Origin: Pseudomonas putida
Lineage (GTDB): Bacteria > Pseudomonadota > Gammaproteobacteria > Pseudomonadales > Pseudomonadaceae
Reading direction: 5' to 3'
NCBI RefSeq assembly: GCF_025905425.1
Contig: NZ_CP109603.1
Span: 3,736,501-3,800,500, forward strand
Length of the DNA: 64,000 nucleotides
Part shown: positions 1 to 9,214 of the stretch, one piece after another
How positions within the stretch are numbered: the first letter of the stretch is position 1
Layout: each line of letters starts with the position of its first letter
The notes under the pieces: generated by a model
The model's database searches: none
The model's input: the letters and a program-made list of their open reading frames with translations, nothing else
What the model was told of the DNA's origin: nothing
Program-made: the position numbers and the translations under genes

Positions 1-1
1 A

Positions 2-2932
2 TTCGGCCAATTAACCAGCGAGACCACCTACGACTACTGGGCCGACCGCACAGTAGCGATGACCAGCGTGCACGGCTATGACAATTGGGGAGGCCGGCGA
101 TCGACCCTTCGCCCGGATAACGTCACCGTCATCACCGAGCGCTCACCCTTTGGCGCCGATGGCGACATCGTCACCTCCTGGGAGGAGTACCCAAAAGCAG
201 CGGACGTACGCAAACGCCACAGCGTCACGCACCTAAATCGGTTCGGCAAACCTGATGAAGTGCAAACCCTGGACGATCAAGGCGGCCCCGCAGCAACACA
301 CAGCTACCGCTATGACGGGTTCGGGCGCAGCATCGAGCAGACGCTCACGTTCAGCGAGCCCGCTACCGGAAAAGGCGTAAGCGCCGAGCATAAACGCACG
401 ACTAAATTCACGTACGACATCTGGGGCCGGATGACCCGTACCGATCGCCCCGACGGTACCGCGCTGAGCCGCAAATTCGCCAAGCACACGACAGGCGAGT
501 TGGCGACCCAACTGCTGTTACACACGAGCAAAAGCGATAAAGGCACTTCAGTCTGCGACCGTAAGTTCGATGGTATTGACCGATTGACGTCAATGCACGC
601 TGGCCCCCGGAGCGAAACATTGCACTACCAAGGTTCGCTGATGCTGCCGCAGAAACGGACTCTGGGTTCTGGTCGCACCTTGAGCTACGAATACAACCCC
701 GCAGTGACCACCTCCCCGACCAAGATCGTGGCAGGCCAGAACTATAAGACCTCCACTTTCAAATACGACAACAGCCTTGCGAACATTAGCACCGCCCAAA
801 ACGACCAGGGCGAGCGCACCTACCACTACACGGACCAGGGCCACCTGCTCAGTGAGTCTTGGAAGGACGGCTCACCCGGCAGTAAAGAACACAAGCGCAC
901 CTACCGCACCTCGTTGCAAGGACGCATGCTCGATAACCGCGATGATGAGATCGTCAGCAAAACCTTCGAATACGATGCGCTTGGCAGGACCAGCAAGATC
1001 AAACAAGGCAAGTTGGAGGCGACGTTTACCTATAACACTGCGGGTTTGCTTGAGACGACGCTGACAACCGATACCGACAGCAAGCAGGCACTGCTGTGCA
1101 CCCAGGTTTATGACCACTGGGGCCGCGAAACGTCCCGGACCTTGCAGTTGCAACGCAATGGCGCATCGACTGACCAGCGAACGCTCAAGCAGGTTTGGCG
1201 CGGCGATAACGCACTGCACAGCCGCACGCTGCTCAAAGGCGCAACGCCGCTGCTGACCGAAACCTTCAAATACGATGACCGTGATCGCCTGTACGAACAC
1301 CTCTGCGAAGGCTCCGCCCTGCCTACCAACAGCAAAGGCCGCAAGATCCTCAACCAAGCGTTCGAGTTTGATAGCTTCGACAACATGCTGCTGTGCATCA
1401 CCGAATTCGAGGACGGCAACGTCGACGAAGCCTTCTACTCGTACTTCGAAGATTCGCCTTTCCAGCTGGAAAGTGTCAGCCATAGCCTGACTTCCGATTA
1501 CCGTAAAAACCAGCACTTCACTTACGACAGTGACGGCAACATGAAGAACGACGAGCAGGGCAACACCCTGCTTTACGATGAAGACAGCGCCAACCTGACA
1601 GCAGTGATCGCGCCCGACGGCGCCACGTTGGCCCGCTACCGTTACGACGGGCACGGGCAGCTGCTTGGCGTCACCCAGGGCACCGATAAAGAAACGCTGC
1701 GCCGCTATGAAGGCTATCGCGTAGGCAGCACCCTGCAAGATGGCTTGCTGACGCAATACCTGTATGACGGCGCAACGCCACTGGGCATGCAACAGTCGGG
1801 GCAACAGGGCCAAACGCGCCTGTTCATGGCCAACAACAGCAACAGCGTGATTGCTGAGTGCGCAGCGGACGGCACGGTGCACGAAGCCGGCTACAGCGCC
1901 TATGGGGAAGTCGAGGAAGGTAAACTGCTTGGCTTGCTTGGCTTCAACGCTGAAGTGCGCGAGCAGGGCCTGGGCTGGTATCTGCTGGGCCGCGGTTACC
2001 GTGCGTACAACCCGAGCCTGATGCGTTTCCACAGCCCGGATAACAGCGCACCCGAGCAGGCGGGCATTAACCCTTACGTGTATTGCCTGGGCAACCCGGT
2101 GATGTGGCAAGACCCTACCGGGCATTACGCTGAGGATTGGGGCCCCGGCAGGGACCCAGTCAAGCAAAAAGAGAAAAAAGGTGCCATGTACTGGCTGGGC
2201 TGGGCCAGTGTCGCCGCCAATGTGGCGTTGTCCGTTACCTTCGCCATTATCACCGGCGGGACAGCCACCCCCCTGGTCATTGCAGTTATCGCCACGGGGG
2301 TAGCTGCAGCTGTCGCAGGCCTGGGCACGACCCTGGCCGCCGAGTTCACCAAAGACCCTGCGAAGAAGGAGAAACTTCAGATTGCCGGGGCGGCTCTATC
2401 GCTCGCAGGTAACCTTGTACTGACAGCGGGGATATACCTGGGGCAGCGTCACAAGGCAGCTCAAGCCCGTAAGGCCCAACAAGAGGCCAGCGTAATCAAC
2501 GCAGATACTGGTCCGCGACGTAGCAGTACGAGCTCTGCGGGAGGTAGATCGGCTGTAAATGAAACTGCGCAGCAGGGGACCCAGACCGATATTGCTGAGG
2601 TGGCCAGCAGAAACGCTCGCACTTCGATTGTCGCAACTATTGAATCAGGGCCACGTGTAGCTCCAAGCGTTGAGAGTACCCCGGCGAGTTCTCGCCGAAG
2701 CAGCATCAGCTCTGCTATCACTCCGGTCGAAGCTGCAAACAATGATTCTGCTCCGGGCGCGCCAGCTCAAGGTTTTACGCATACTGTGGTGGGCAGAATG
2801 ATTGAAGTGAAAGCAATAAATTCATCCGCCATGCGTTTGTTTGCCCCGGAACAGATCCACGGTGATGCGTACAATGACTTTGTGAGAACTGATTTTAGAT
2901 ACGACACGAGATATACTCCAACATACAAATAG
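2..2932 (+). CDS. RHS repeat-associated core protein, TccC-like (5' end outside window)
   Basis: The reading frame is open from the first base, so the N-terminus is missing; 976 residues are visible. The body has many YD-type repeats (YDxxGR, YRYDGFGR, YEYNP) ending in the RHS core signature near residue 690 (NPSLMRFHSPD, then NPYVYCLGNP and DPTGHY). After the core comes a C-terminal region of about 260 residues: two or three hydrophobic, Ala/Gly-rich segments, a Ser/Arg/Ala-rich linker, and a short unrecognised tail. In this family the core forms a shell that encloses and cleaves off the variable C-terminus, which is usually a toxin. The C-terminus here matches no nuclease or ADP-ribosyltransferase motif that I recognise. 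No small immunity-like gene follows it. The family call is firm; toxin activity is inferred. Confidence 0.9.
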   Translation, partial: FGQLTSETTYDYWADRTVAMTSVHGYDNWGGRRSTLRPDNVTVITERSPFGADGDIVTSWEEYPKAADVRKRHSVTHLNRFGKPDEVQTLDDQGGPAATHSYRYDGFGRSIEQTLTFSEPATGKGVSAEHKRTTKFTYDIWGRMTRTDRPDGTALSRKFAKHTTGELATQLLLHTSKSDKGTSVCDRKFDGIDRLTSMHAGPRSETLHYQGSLMLPQKRTLGSGRTLSYEYNPAVTTSPTKIVAGQNYKTSTFKYDNSLANISTAQNDQGERTYHYTDQGHLLSESWKDGSPGSKEHKRTYRTSLQGRMLDNRDDEIVSKTFEYDALGRTSKIKQGKLEATFTYNTAGLLETTLTTDTDSKQALLCTQVYDHWGRETSRTLQLQRNGASTDQRTLKQVWRGDNALHSRTLLKGATPLLTETFKYDDRDRLYEHLCEGSALPTNSKGRKILNQAFEFDSFDNMLLCITEFEDGNVDEAFYSYFEDSPFQLESVSHSLTSDYRKNQHFTYDSDGNMKNDEQGNTLLYDEDSANLTAVIAPDGATLARYRYDGHGQLLGVTQGTDKETLRRYEGYRVGSTLQDGLLTQYLYDGATPLGMQQSGQQGQTRLFMANNSNSVIAECAADGTVHEAGYSAYGEVEEGKLLGLLGFNAEVREQGLGWYLLGRGYRAYNPSLMRFHSPDNSAPEQAGINPYVYCLGNPVMWQDPTGHYAEDWGPGRDPVKQKEKKGAMYWLGWASVAANVALSVTFAIITGGTATPLVIAVIATGVAAAVAGLGTTLAAEFTKDPAKKEKLQIAGAALSLAGNLVLTAGIYLGQRHKAAQARKAQQEASVINADTGPRRSSTSSAGGRSAVNETAQQGTQTDIAEVASRNARTSIVATIESGPRVAPSVESTPASSRRSSISSAITPVEAANNDSAPGAPAQGFTHTVVGRMIEVKAINSSAMRLFAPEQIHGDAYNDFVRTDFRYDTRYTPTYK

Positions 2933-2956
2933 ACTCGATCGTCAATAAACTTTGAG

Positions 2957-2998
2957 TACCCAGTGATGCAGCCCCCCAACAAACTGCATCACCGGGTA
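2957..2998 (+). terminator. hairpin after the RHS gene
   Basis: A long stem (2957-2971 with 2984-2998, one A/C mismatch) closes a 12-base C-rich loop. It lies 25 bases after the RHS stop codon and is followed by a pyrimidine-rich run. It reads as an intrinsic terminator, although the T-tract is imperfect. The rest of the gap to 3192 shows no gene. Confidence 0.6.
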
Positions 2999-3192
2999 TT
3001 CCTCCCTTTCAAACCTTAAGCCCGCCGATTTTTCCCCCATCATCCCAGATTTGCCCTACAGCCCTGCGCCTCGTTTCTCCTTATCTTCCCTCCTCACCAA
3101 ACCGTGGCCTCCTCCCAACCGAAGACACCCCGCTTAGCCCTTACGGTACCGGCTAACCGCCACGCCCCACCGTTCAATTCCAGGCATTCACC

Positions 3193-5697
3193 ATGCTCAA
3201 GCCCCGCAAACGCCGGCAGGCGCTGTCACGTCTGCGCTTTTTCTACTTGCCAGCCCTTGGCGCAAGCCTTCTGAGCCTTCAGGCCATGGCCGAATCCACC
3301 ACCCTGCAGTTCGAGCCAGGCTTCATTCGCCAGAGCCCTGGGCAATCCGCCAACGCTGGCACCCTGGCACTGCGTACGTTGGCCGACCACAAACCGCTCG
3401 CTGCGGGCCAATACACGCTTGAGCTTTTCGTCAACCTCAGCCCCCTGGGCAAGCGCGAGTTCGAGGTGCACGACAGCAGCGACGGCCAGGCCCTGGTGCC
3501 GTGCCTGACTGCTGACCTGCTGCGCGAGGTCGGCCTGCGCGAGCAACACCTCGCTGCCATGCTGCCCAGCCTTACCGGTTGCATCGATTTGGCCGCACAC
3601 ATTACAGGCGCAACTGCCGAGTTCGATGCCAGCAAATTGCAGCTGAACCTGTCGATACCTCAGCCTTTCATGCGCCGAGACGTGGCGGGCGCCGTAGCCG
3701 TGGAACACTGGGACCAAGGCGTGAATGCCGCTTTCGTCAATTACCAGGCCTCGGCCCAGCACACCACGCGCCGCGGCAACGGCAGCCGCACTGGCCAGGA
3801 CCTGTACCTGAACAGCGGCGTCAACCTGAATGGCTGGCGACTGCGCAGTCAACAGGCCCTGCGCGAAGACCAACACGGCGAGTTTCGCTGGACCCGCAGC
3901 AATACCTACGCGCAACATGACCTGCCGGGCAGCTGGGGCACCCTTACCCTTGGTGAAACGTTCACCCAGGGGGAAATTTTTCGCAGCTTGCCGTTCAAGG
4001 GGGTGAAACTGGCTTCCGACCCGGACATGCTTCCCGACGCCCTGCAAAACTACGCACCGGTGTTACGCGGCGTGGCCCAGACCTACGCCAAGCTGGAAGT
4101 CCTGCAAAACGGTTACCCTCTCTACTCCACCTTCGTAGCCCCCGGGCCCTACGAGATCGACGACCTTGCCGTAGGTGCCAGCAGTGGCGAGCTGGAAATT
4201 GTCCTGACCGAAGCCGATGGCCAGGTCCGCCGCTTCATCCAGCCCTACTCCACGCTCGGCAACCTCATGCGTGCGGGTGTCTGGCGCTACGACCTGGCCG
4301 TCGGCCGTTACCATGCCGCTGACCTTGCGGACTCACCTGCGCTGTGGCAAGGCACCCTGGCCAGGGGCATCGGCTGGGACAGCACGCTTTACACTGGCGT
4401 GCTCGGAGGCAGTTATTACCGCGCCGGCACCCTTGGCCTAGGCAGGGATTTTGCCGCGCTCGGCGCATTGTCAGTGGACATCACCCACGCAGTCACCGAC
4501 CTTGGCCCAGCGTCAGGTGAAGTGAAAGGCAACAGCTTCTCTGCACGCTACGGCAAAGCCTTCGACAGCGGCACCAGCCTGCGCTTTGCCGGCTATCGCT
4601 ATTCCACGCCCGGCTACCGGGACTACGATGAAGCCGTTCAACAGCGCAATGCGTCCAGCCTTTACCTGGGCAACCGCCGTAGCCGGCTGGAGGCTTCGGT
4701 GTATCAGCACTTCGGCCCCTCCGGCGCCCTCAGCCTCACGCTATCGCAAGATGACTACTGGCAGAGCAAACAAAAGCGCCGTCAGTATCAACTCCAATAC
4801 ACTACGCAACTACCCGGCAATATCAGCCTGAACCTGTTCGCCTCCCAATCGCTCAGCTCCACGCGCGATAACGACCGTATTATTGGCCTTGGCTTTACCG
4901 TGCCTCTGGACTTTGCCAATGCTTCGAGTGCCAGTTTCAGCATCCAGGAAACCGCTGGCACCCTCAGCGAACGCGCCAGCCTCAATGGCCACTTCGATGA
5001 CCGGCGCCTGAACTACCGAGCCGCGCTGACCAACGACAAACAGCAAAGTGGCAGCGTTTCGCTTGTTTATCAGGGCACCCATGCCAACTACGGAGTGGGC
5101 TACACCCAAGCCAACGACTACCGCAGCCTGTCCGTGAGCACCAGTGGTGCGCTGCTGGCACACAGTGAAGGCATGCTGCTGGCGCCTTTTATCGGCGAAA
5201 CCAACGCCTTGCTGCATGTTCCCGACATTGCCGGCGTCGGCATTGGCAGTGCGCAACACGCTAAAACCAACAGCCAAGGGTACGCCCTTGCACCGTATCT
5301 GCGCCCTTACCGTGCGAATCAGTTGGTGCTGCAACTCGACCAGCTCGACCCGGAAATCGAAATCGAAAATGGTGCCACGCAGGTTGTGCCGCGCCGGGGT
5401 GCGGTGGTGCTGGCAGAGTTCGCAGCACGACGCGTCAATCGCCTGGTACTGACCTTGCTGCAAGCAGACGGGCAACCTTTGCCATTCGGTGCGCAAATCA
5501 GCGATGGGCAGGAGCAGGTACTGGGTGTGGTAGGCCAAGGAGGCCAGGCGCTTATCGCAACCCACCTTGACGAACAGCAGCTGTCAATCAGGTGGACCGA
5601 TGAGCGCGAACAGCTTTGCCGCATCACGCTCACACCCGCAACCCTGCCCTTGAAACAAGGCTATCGCCTGCACACCTTGCAGTGCCCTGCCTCATGA
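3193..5697 (+). CDS. fimbrial outer-membrane usher (FimD/PapC family)
   Basis: The protein has 834 residues, a normal usher length. A basic N-terminus and hydrophobic stretch ending ...LQAMA form a signal peptide. Next come the periplasmic N-domain (about residues 38-170), the 24-strand beta barrel with plug, and a C-terminal domain containing PFGAQISDG and GVVGQGGQ, typical of the PapC C-terminal fold. Ushers form the pore through which chaperone-bound pilins are polymerised. The next gene encodes a pilin-domain adhesin, but no periplasmic chaperone or major pilin lies before or after within this window. The Shine-Dalgarno sequence is weak (only AGG about 10 bases upstream). Confidence 0.93.
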   Translation: MLKPRKRRQALSRLRFFYLPALGASLLSLQAMAESTTLQFEPGFIRQSPGQSANAGTLALRTLADHKPLAAGQYTLELFVNLSPLGKREFEVHDSSDGQALVPCLTADLLREVGLREQHLAAMLPSLTGCIDLAAHITGATAEFDASKLQLNLSIPQPFMRRDVAGAVAVEHWDQGVNAAFVNYQASAQHTTRRGNGSRTGQDLYLNSGVNLNGWRLRSQQALREDQHGEFRWTRSNTYAQHDLPGSWGTLTLGETFTQGEIFRSLPFKGVKLASDPDMLPDALQNYAPVLRGVAQTYAKLEVLQNGYPLYSTFVAPGPYEIDDLAVGASSGELEIVLTEADGQVRRFIQPYSTLGNLMRAGVWRYDLAVGRYHAADLADSPALWQGTLARGIGWDSTLYTGVLGGSYYRAGTLGLGRDFAALGALSVDITHAVTDLGPASGEVKGNSFSARYGKAFDSGTSLRFAGYRYSTPGYRDYDEAVQQRNASSLYLGNRRSRLEASVYQHFGPSGALSLTLSQDDYWQSKQKRRQYQLQYTTQLPGNISLNLFASQSLSSTRDNDRIIGLGFTVPLDFANASSASFSIQETAGTLSERASLNGHFDDRRLNYRAALTNDKQQSGSVSLVYQGTHANYGVGYTQANDYRSLSVSTSGALLAHSEGMLLAPFIGETNALLHVPDIAGVGIGSAQHAKTNSQGYALAPYLRPYRANQLVLQLDQLDPEIEIENGATQVVPRRGAVVLAEFAARRVNRLVLTLLQADGQPLPFGAQISDGQEQVLGVVGQGGQALIATHLDEQQLSIRWTDEREQLCRITLTPATLPLKQGYRLHTLQCPAS

Positions 5698-5747
5698 GTT
5701 TTGACCCGCACCTGCTGCCAAGACCCTCCCGACTGGACAACCCGCCC

Positions 5748-6827
5748 ATGAACGCTGCTTTTCGCCCCGCACTGCTGCCTGCGCTGCTGCTCACCTGCCT
5801 GCCTCTGTTCCATGCACAAACCGCACATGCCGTATCGGGCTGCGCTGTCGAGAACGGGGCCGGCCCCGCCATTTTCACTGCGGATTTCATGAATGTGTGG
5901 GTGCCAAAGGATCTGCCCGTAGGTGAGCCAATTGCCAACAGAAGATTTACCTTCTTGACCGACCCATCCTCAACCAGGGTGAGTTGCGTAAACGACGGCA
6001 ACCTTCTGGAAGCCAATGTCAAAAATACCTCGCCTTTCATCCACAACATCCAACCCAGACTGGCGGGTGGGCGCTTCGCCAACAAAGTGGTCAGGACAAG
6101 CGTCAATGGAATAGGCGCCATCGTAGAGCTGGGCTTTCCCTTCAGCGGCGGTTTCCCCAACACGTTCAGCTCGGTCAGCGGCGACAATACAGTCCCCTAC
6201 ACCGGCACCAATCGGGAAACCACGCTCAACCCGATCCTGATCGGCCCCATTCACTCAACTATTACACTGATCAAAACGGGCCCTATTACCCCAGGGCTGA
6301 ATGCGCTTGACGAAGAACTGGCCCACGGTAGTACCACTGATGTGCCTGATGCCTTCCGCCTGAGGGTCAATGCGAATGTCAATCAGGCCCAATGCACGCT
6401 CAAAAGCGATGCAGTCAGCGCCGACCCGGTAAAACTTGGGGACTACACGATGGCGGACTTTCCCGCAAAGGGCACCACCACTGCGAGCATTCCCTTCCAG
6501 ATCACCTTGAGCGATTGCGAGGACGACCCTGCGTCAAGCACGGCAACAGCGCACATCTACCTCACAGGCGCGGACGGCTCGGTTGCCATCGACCCAAGGC
6601 AGGGGCTGTTCAGCCTGGGACGTGGCTCCACGGCGAAAGGGATCGCAATCCAGATAACTGACGATTCTGGCCAACCCGTCCCCCTGGAAGAACACGCGTC
6701 AACCCACAAGAAACTTGAGCTGCCCCTTACCCGCCTGTCATATCGCGCGCATTTCTATCAAACCGATGACAAGGTTACCCCTGGCATGGCCAAAGGGGCG
6801 CTGGATTTCACCATCAGCTACCGTTAA
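5748..6827 (+). CDS. fimbrial tip adhesin / pilin-domain protein
   Basis: The protein has 359 residues with a signal peptide cut near AHA-VSG. The C-terminal half (about 230-359) looks like a type 1 fimbrin domain: two cysteines spaced as a disulphide pair, a Gly-rich turn and a final strand ending in FTISYR, which includes the aromatic residue needed for chaperone/usher donor-strand pairing. The N-terminal half is a probable receptor-binding domain of unknown specificity. The start at 5748 puts the signal peptide at the very N-terminus. An in-frame ATG at 5694 overlaps the usher stop (ATGA) and is the alternative; it would add 18 residues before the signal. It forms one operon with the usher. 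Confidence 0.82.
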   Translation: MNAAFRPALLPALLLTCLPLFHAQTAHAVSGCAVENGAGPAIFTADFMNVWVPKDLPVGEPIANRRFTFLTDPSSTRVSCVNDGNLLEANVKNTSPFIHNIQPRLAGGRFANKVVRTSVNGIGAIVELGFPFSGGFPNTFSSVSGDNTVPYTGTNRETTLNPILIGPIHSTITLIKTGPITPGLNALDEELAHGSTTDVPDAFRLRVNANVNQAQCTLKSDAVSADPVKLGDYTMADFPAKGTTTASIPFQITLSDCEDDPASSTATAHIYLTGADGSVAIDPRQGLFSLGRGSTAKGIAIQITDDSGQPVPLEEHASTHKKLELPLTRLSYRAHFYQTDDKVTPGMAKGALDFTISYR

Positions 6828-6834
6828 CCCGCAG

Positions 6835-6870
6835 GGTGCCGGCCCGAACAGTGATGTTCGGGCCGGCACC
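6835..6870. repeat. strong GC-rich hairpin after the adhesin gene
   Basis: A perfect 16-bp inverted repeat (6835-6850 and 6855-6870) with a GTGA loop starts eight bases after the adhesin stop. It has no T-tract on either strand, so it may protect the mRNA 3' end or assist the terminator just downstream. Confidence 0.6.
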
Positions 6871-6901
6871 GACATCAAAAAACGGACGAACAGAAACGCA
6901 G

Positions 6902-6930
6902 AAAGGGACTTTCGTCCCTTTTTGCGTTTT
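6902..6930. terminator. bidirectional terminator between adhesin gene and tRNA cluster
   Basis: An 8-bp stem, AAAGGGAC paired with GTCCCTTT around a TTTC loop, is followed on the plus strand by a T-rich tail and on the minus strand by CTGCGTTTCTG. It lies between the converging usher-adhesin operon and the minus-strand tRNA operon and can serve both. Confidence 0.75.
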
Positions 6931-6936
6931 TCGATT

Positions 6937-7012
<76 letters not shown>

Positions 7013-7097
7013 AATGTGAAGCTTTACCACTTTCGGCGTGAAGCGCCTTTACGACCTTCACCACCACTGCACCGCATAGACGCCACAGTATTTAAAC

Positions 7098-7173
<76 letters not shown>

Positions 7174-7176
7174 AAA

Positions 7177-7252
7177 TGGCGTCCCCTAGGGGACTCGAAC
7201 CCCTGTTACCGCCGTGAAAGGGCGGTGTCCTAGGCCACTAGACGAAGGGGAC
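7177..7252 (-). tRNA. tRNA-Glu (TTC)
   Basis: A 76-nt cloverleaf on the minus strand has acceptor GTCCCCT/AGGGGAC, anticodon loop CTTTCAC (anticodon TTC), T-loop TTCGAAT and an encoded GCCA end. Confidence 0.97.
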
Positions 7253-7344
7253 ACACAACACTTTTCAGTGCGCCAGATATTGAGCCTCACGATTCAAACT
7301 GGACTTTCTTTTCCTGCCCCGCCGTTAAGCAGTGCCGGAGAAAC

Positions 7345-7420
<76 letters not shown>

Positions 7421-7424
7421 AATA

Positions 7425-7500
7425 TGGCGTCCCCTAGGGGACTCGAACCCCTGTTACCGCCGTGAAAGGGCGGTGTCCTAGGCCACTAGACGAAGGGGAC
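7425..7500 (-). tRNA. tRNA-Glu (TTC)
   Basis: This is the first gene of the tRNA operon in the direction of transcription. Its sequence is identical to the copy at 7177-7252, with anticodon TTC and encoded CCA. Confidence 0.97.
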
Positions 7501-7574
7501 ACGCTGCAAGCATTACTGCCTACTTTCACTCCCTGCCGCGTTTCGCTGTGTGCTTTACGCTGCAAGTGGCGCGC

Positions 7575-7603
7575 ATTCTATGGATGCTGCGTAAGATCGT
7601 CAA
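7575..7603 (-). promoter_or_regulatory. sigma-70 promoter of the Glu/Gly tRNA operon
   Basis: On the minus strand a -35 TTGACG is followed by exactly 17 bases and a -10 TAGAAT. The next bases, GCGCGCC, form a GC-rich discriminator of the kind that confers stringent (ppGpp) control on stable RNA promoters. The -10 ends about 75 bases before the first tRNA. Confidence 0.8.
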
Positions 7604-7764
7604 CCCCTTTGTAGAAATTTATTTAAATCAATGACTTCCGGGTGTGCCGAGCGCTGTTTCAGGCAACCCGCAGGGGTTTGGCGTTGATTTTCTGGCGTCA
7701 AGGCAGCATTAATGTGCCAGCATCCAGCCATGGCACAGTTTGCCGATAGAAAAAGAGAATGCCT

Positions 7765-7799
7765 GTGAGGGCCTCTCGCGAGCAAGCTCGCTCCTACAC
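7765..7799. repeat. single degenerate REP-like palindrome
   Basis: The core CGCGAGCAAGCTCGCTCCTAC is a divergent relative of the REP palindromes found elsewhere in the window. It lies in the 333-base gap between the tRNA cluster and the gene at 7834, which otherwise holds only the tRNA promoter. Confidence 0.6.
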
Positions 7800-7833
7800 T
7801 CAATAATGCAAACCTATTCATGAGGCATTAACG

Positions 7834-8601
7834 GTGACACCACTTCTGATCACTCTGCTCATCGTGGCGGGTATCGCGTTGCTGATCGTGATCGGCTACC
7901 TCAACAATGTGGTCGAGAACAGCAAGCTCGAACGTGCGCGACTGAAGGTCGAGCTTGCCGATCGCTTGCGCCGCTGTGGCGAAATCACCGAGACCTTCCC
8001 CGGCCAATTCATGACCCCGGCACTCAAGCTGCTGCTGACCCGCCTGGAGCTGAACCTCAACCAGCGCCAGCTGGTGGTGGACAAGCACAATGCCGAACTC
8101 AAGGCACGTATCGCCGAGCTGGAGGGCCTGATCGCCCTGGGCGAAAAAATCCCGGTGAACAACCCGCCTAACCCGATCCAGACCGAGGTCAAAGCCAAGG
8201 ACGTGCGTTTTCTGCTCGAAGCGCTGCACACCCAGGTCGCCCGCGCCGCCCAGGAAGGCTTCCTGCCCGCCAGCGAGGCCAAGCAGTGGGTCAAGGAGAT
8301 CCGCCATATCCTGGTGCTGCTGCACATTGAGTTCTTCAACAACCTCGGCCAGCAGGCCCTGCAGAAGGGCCAGCCGGGCCAGGCACGCCTGGCTTTCGAG
8401 CGTGGCGTGCAGTACCTGCGCAAGCAGCCTGAGCCCAAGGTGTTTGAAGAGCAGCTGACGTACCTGGAAAAACTGCTGGCACGGGCCAATGCCCAGGTGC
8501 TGGACCGCATGGCACCGGCGGAAGACGAGCACAATGAACTGACCGACGGGCTCAAGACCGACGAGGAAGAGACCTGGAAGAAGAAGGCGATGTACGACTG
8601 A
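7834..8601 (+). CDS. conserved membrane-anchored protein with coiled coil, function unknown
   Basis: The 255-residue protein starts with GTG, chosen because a GAGG ribosome site sits eight bases upstream and the N-terminus becomes a clean membrane anchor (residues 2-24, Leu/Ile/Val rich). Residues 30-110 are charged helix likely to form a coiled coil. The region around 130-225 is helical with a repeat-like look (GQQALQKGQPGQARLAFERG), resembling a TPR-type hairpin. The C-terminus is acidic. I do not recognise the family. It stands alone between the tRNA cluster and a REP pair. Confidence 0.8.
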   Translation: MTPLLITLLIVAGIALLIVIGYLNNVVENSKLERARLKVELADRLRRCGEITETFPGQFMTPALKLLLTRLELNLNQRQLVVDKHNAELKARIAELEGLIALGEKIPVNNPPNPIQTEVKAKDVRFLLEALHTQVARAAQEGFLPASEAKQWVKEIRHILVLLHIEFFNNLGQQALQKGQPGQARLAFERGVQYLRKQPEPKVFEEQLTYLEKLLARANAQVLDRMAPAEDEHNELTDGLKTDEEETWKKKAMYD

Positions 8602-8620
8602 TACGTTAATCTGTGCCGGC

Positions 8621-8710
8621 CCTGTGGGAGCGGGCTTGCCCCGCGAACACCGGCGCAGCCGGTGCCATGCATCGCGCCCCATTCGCGGGACAAGCCCGCT
8701 CCCACAGGGG
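8621..8710. repeat. REP pair (inverted)
   Basis: Two P. putida-type REP palindromes (8621-8646 and about 8682-8710) face each other around a GC-rich spacer that contains its own small hairpin (CACCGGCGCAGCCGGTG). They separate the converging genes at 7834 and 8732. Confidence 0.85.
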
Positions 8711-8731
8711 CCAGTACAGACAATCCAGTGA

Positions 8732-9214
8732 TCAGCAGTCAGTCAGCCCCAGGAAGATCGCCACCAACCGCTCCACCCCCCGCTGATCCACCTCACTGAA
8801 CCGCCCAACCTTCGGGCTGTCCAGGTCTAGCACCCCAATCAACCTGCCCTCCTTCACCAGTGGAATCACCAATTCACTGTTGGACGCACTGTCACAGGCA
8901 ATGTGCCCCGGGAATGCATGCACGTCCTCGACCCGCTGGGTCTGCCGGGTGGCCGCCGCCGCGCCGCACACACCCTTGCTGAACGGAATGCGCACACAGG
9001 CCACCTGCCCCTGAAACGGGCCGAGCACCAGCTCTTCGTTGCGGTTGAGGTAAAAGCCCGCCCAGTTCAGGTCATCCACCTGATGGAAGAGAAACGCCGA
9101 AAACTGCGCGGCGTTGGCAATGAAGTCGCGCTCGTCGGCAAACAGTGCCTGCACTTGCGCCGCCAGCAGGTCATAGCCATCGAGGCCGGTGCCACTGGCA
9201 TTGAGGTCGATCAT
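8732..9214 (-). CDS. msrC: free methionine-(R)-sulfoxide reductase (GAF domain)
   Basis: The 160-residue protein is one GAF domain. It reduces free methionine-R-sulfoxide in the cytoplasm, using thioredoxin as electron donor. Three cysteines, Cys73, Cys83 and Cys107, have the same spacing (10 and 24) as the three redox cysteines of E. coli YebR/fRMsr. The surrounding motifs VACVRIPFSKGVCG and HIACDSASNSELVIPL are characteristic. Its ATG directly follows the TAA stop of the upstream ATPase gene, so the two are probably co-transcribed. Protein-bound methionine sulfoxide reductase MsrB is encoded 4 kb away. Confidence 0.93.
   Translation of the reverse strand: MIDLNASGTGLDGYDLLAAQVQALFADERDFIANAAQFSAFLFHQVDDLNWAGFYLNRNEELVLGPFQGQVACVRIPFSKGVCGAAAATRQTQRVEDVHAFPGHIACDSASNSELVIPLVKEGRLIGVLDLDSPKVGRFSEVDQRGVERLVAIFLGLTDC

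Noticed and set aside
872..2167. Long minus-strand frame (431 codons) opposite the RHS gene
   Set aside because: It is a shadow of the GC-rich coding strand; composition is low-complexity, no motifs, and the plus-strand RHS repeats are unmistakable.
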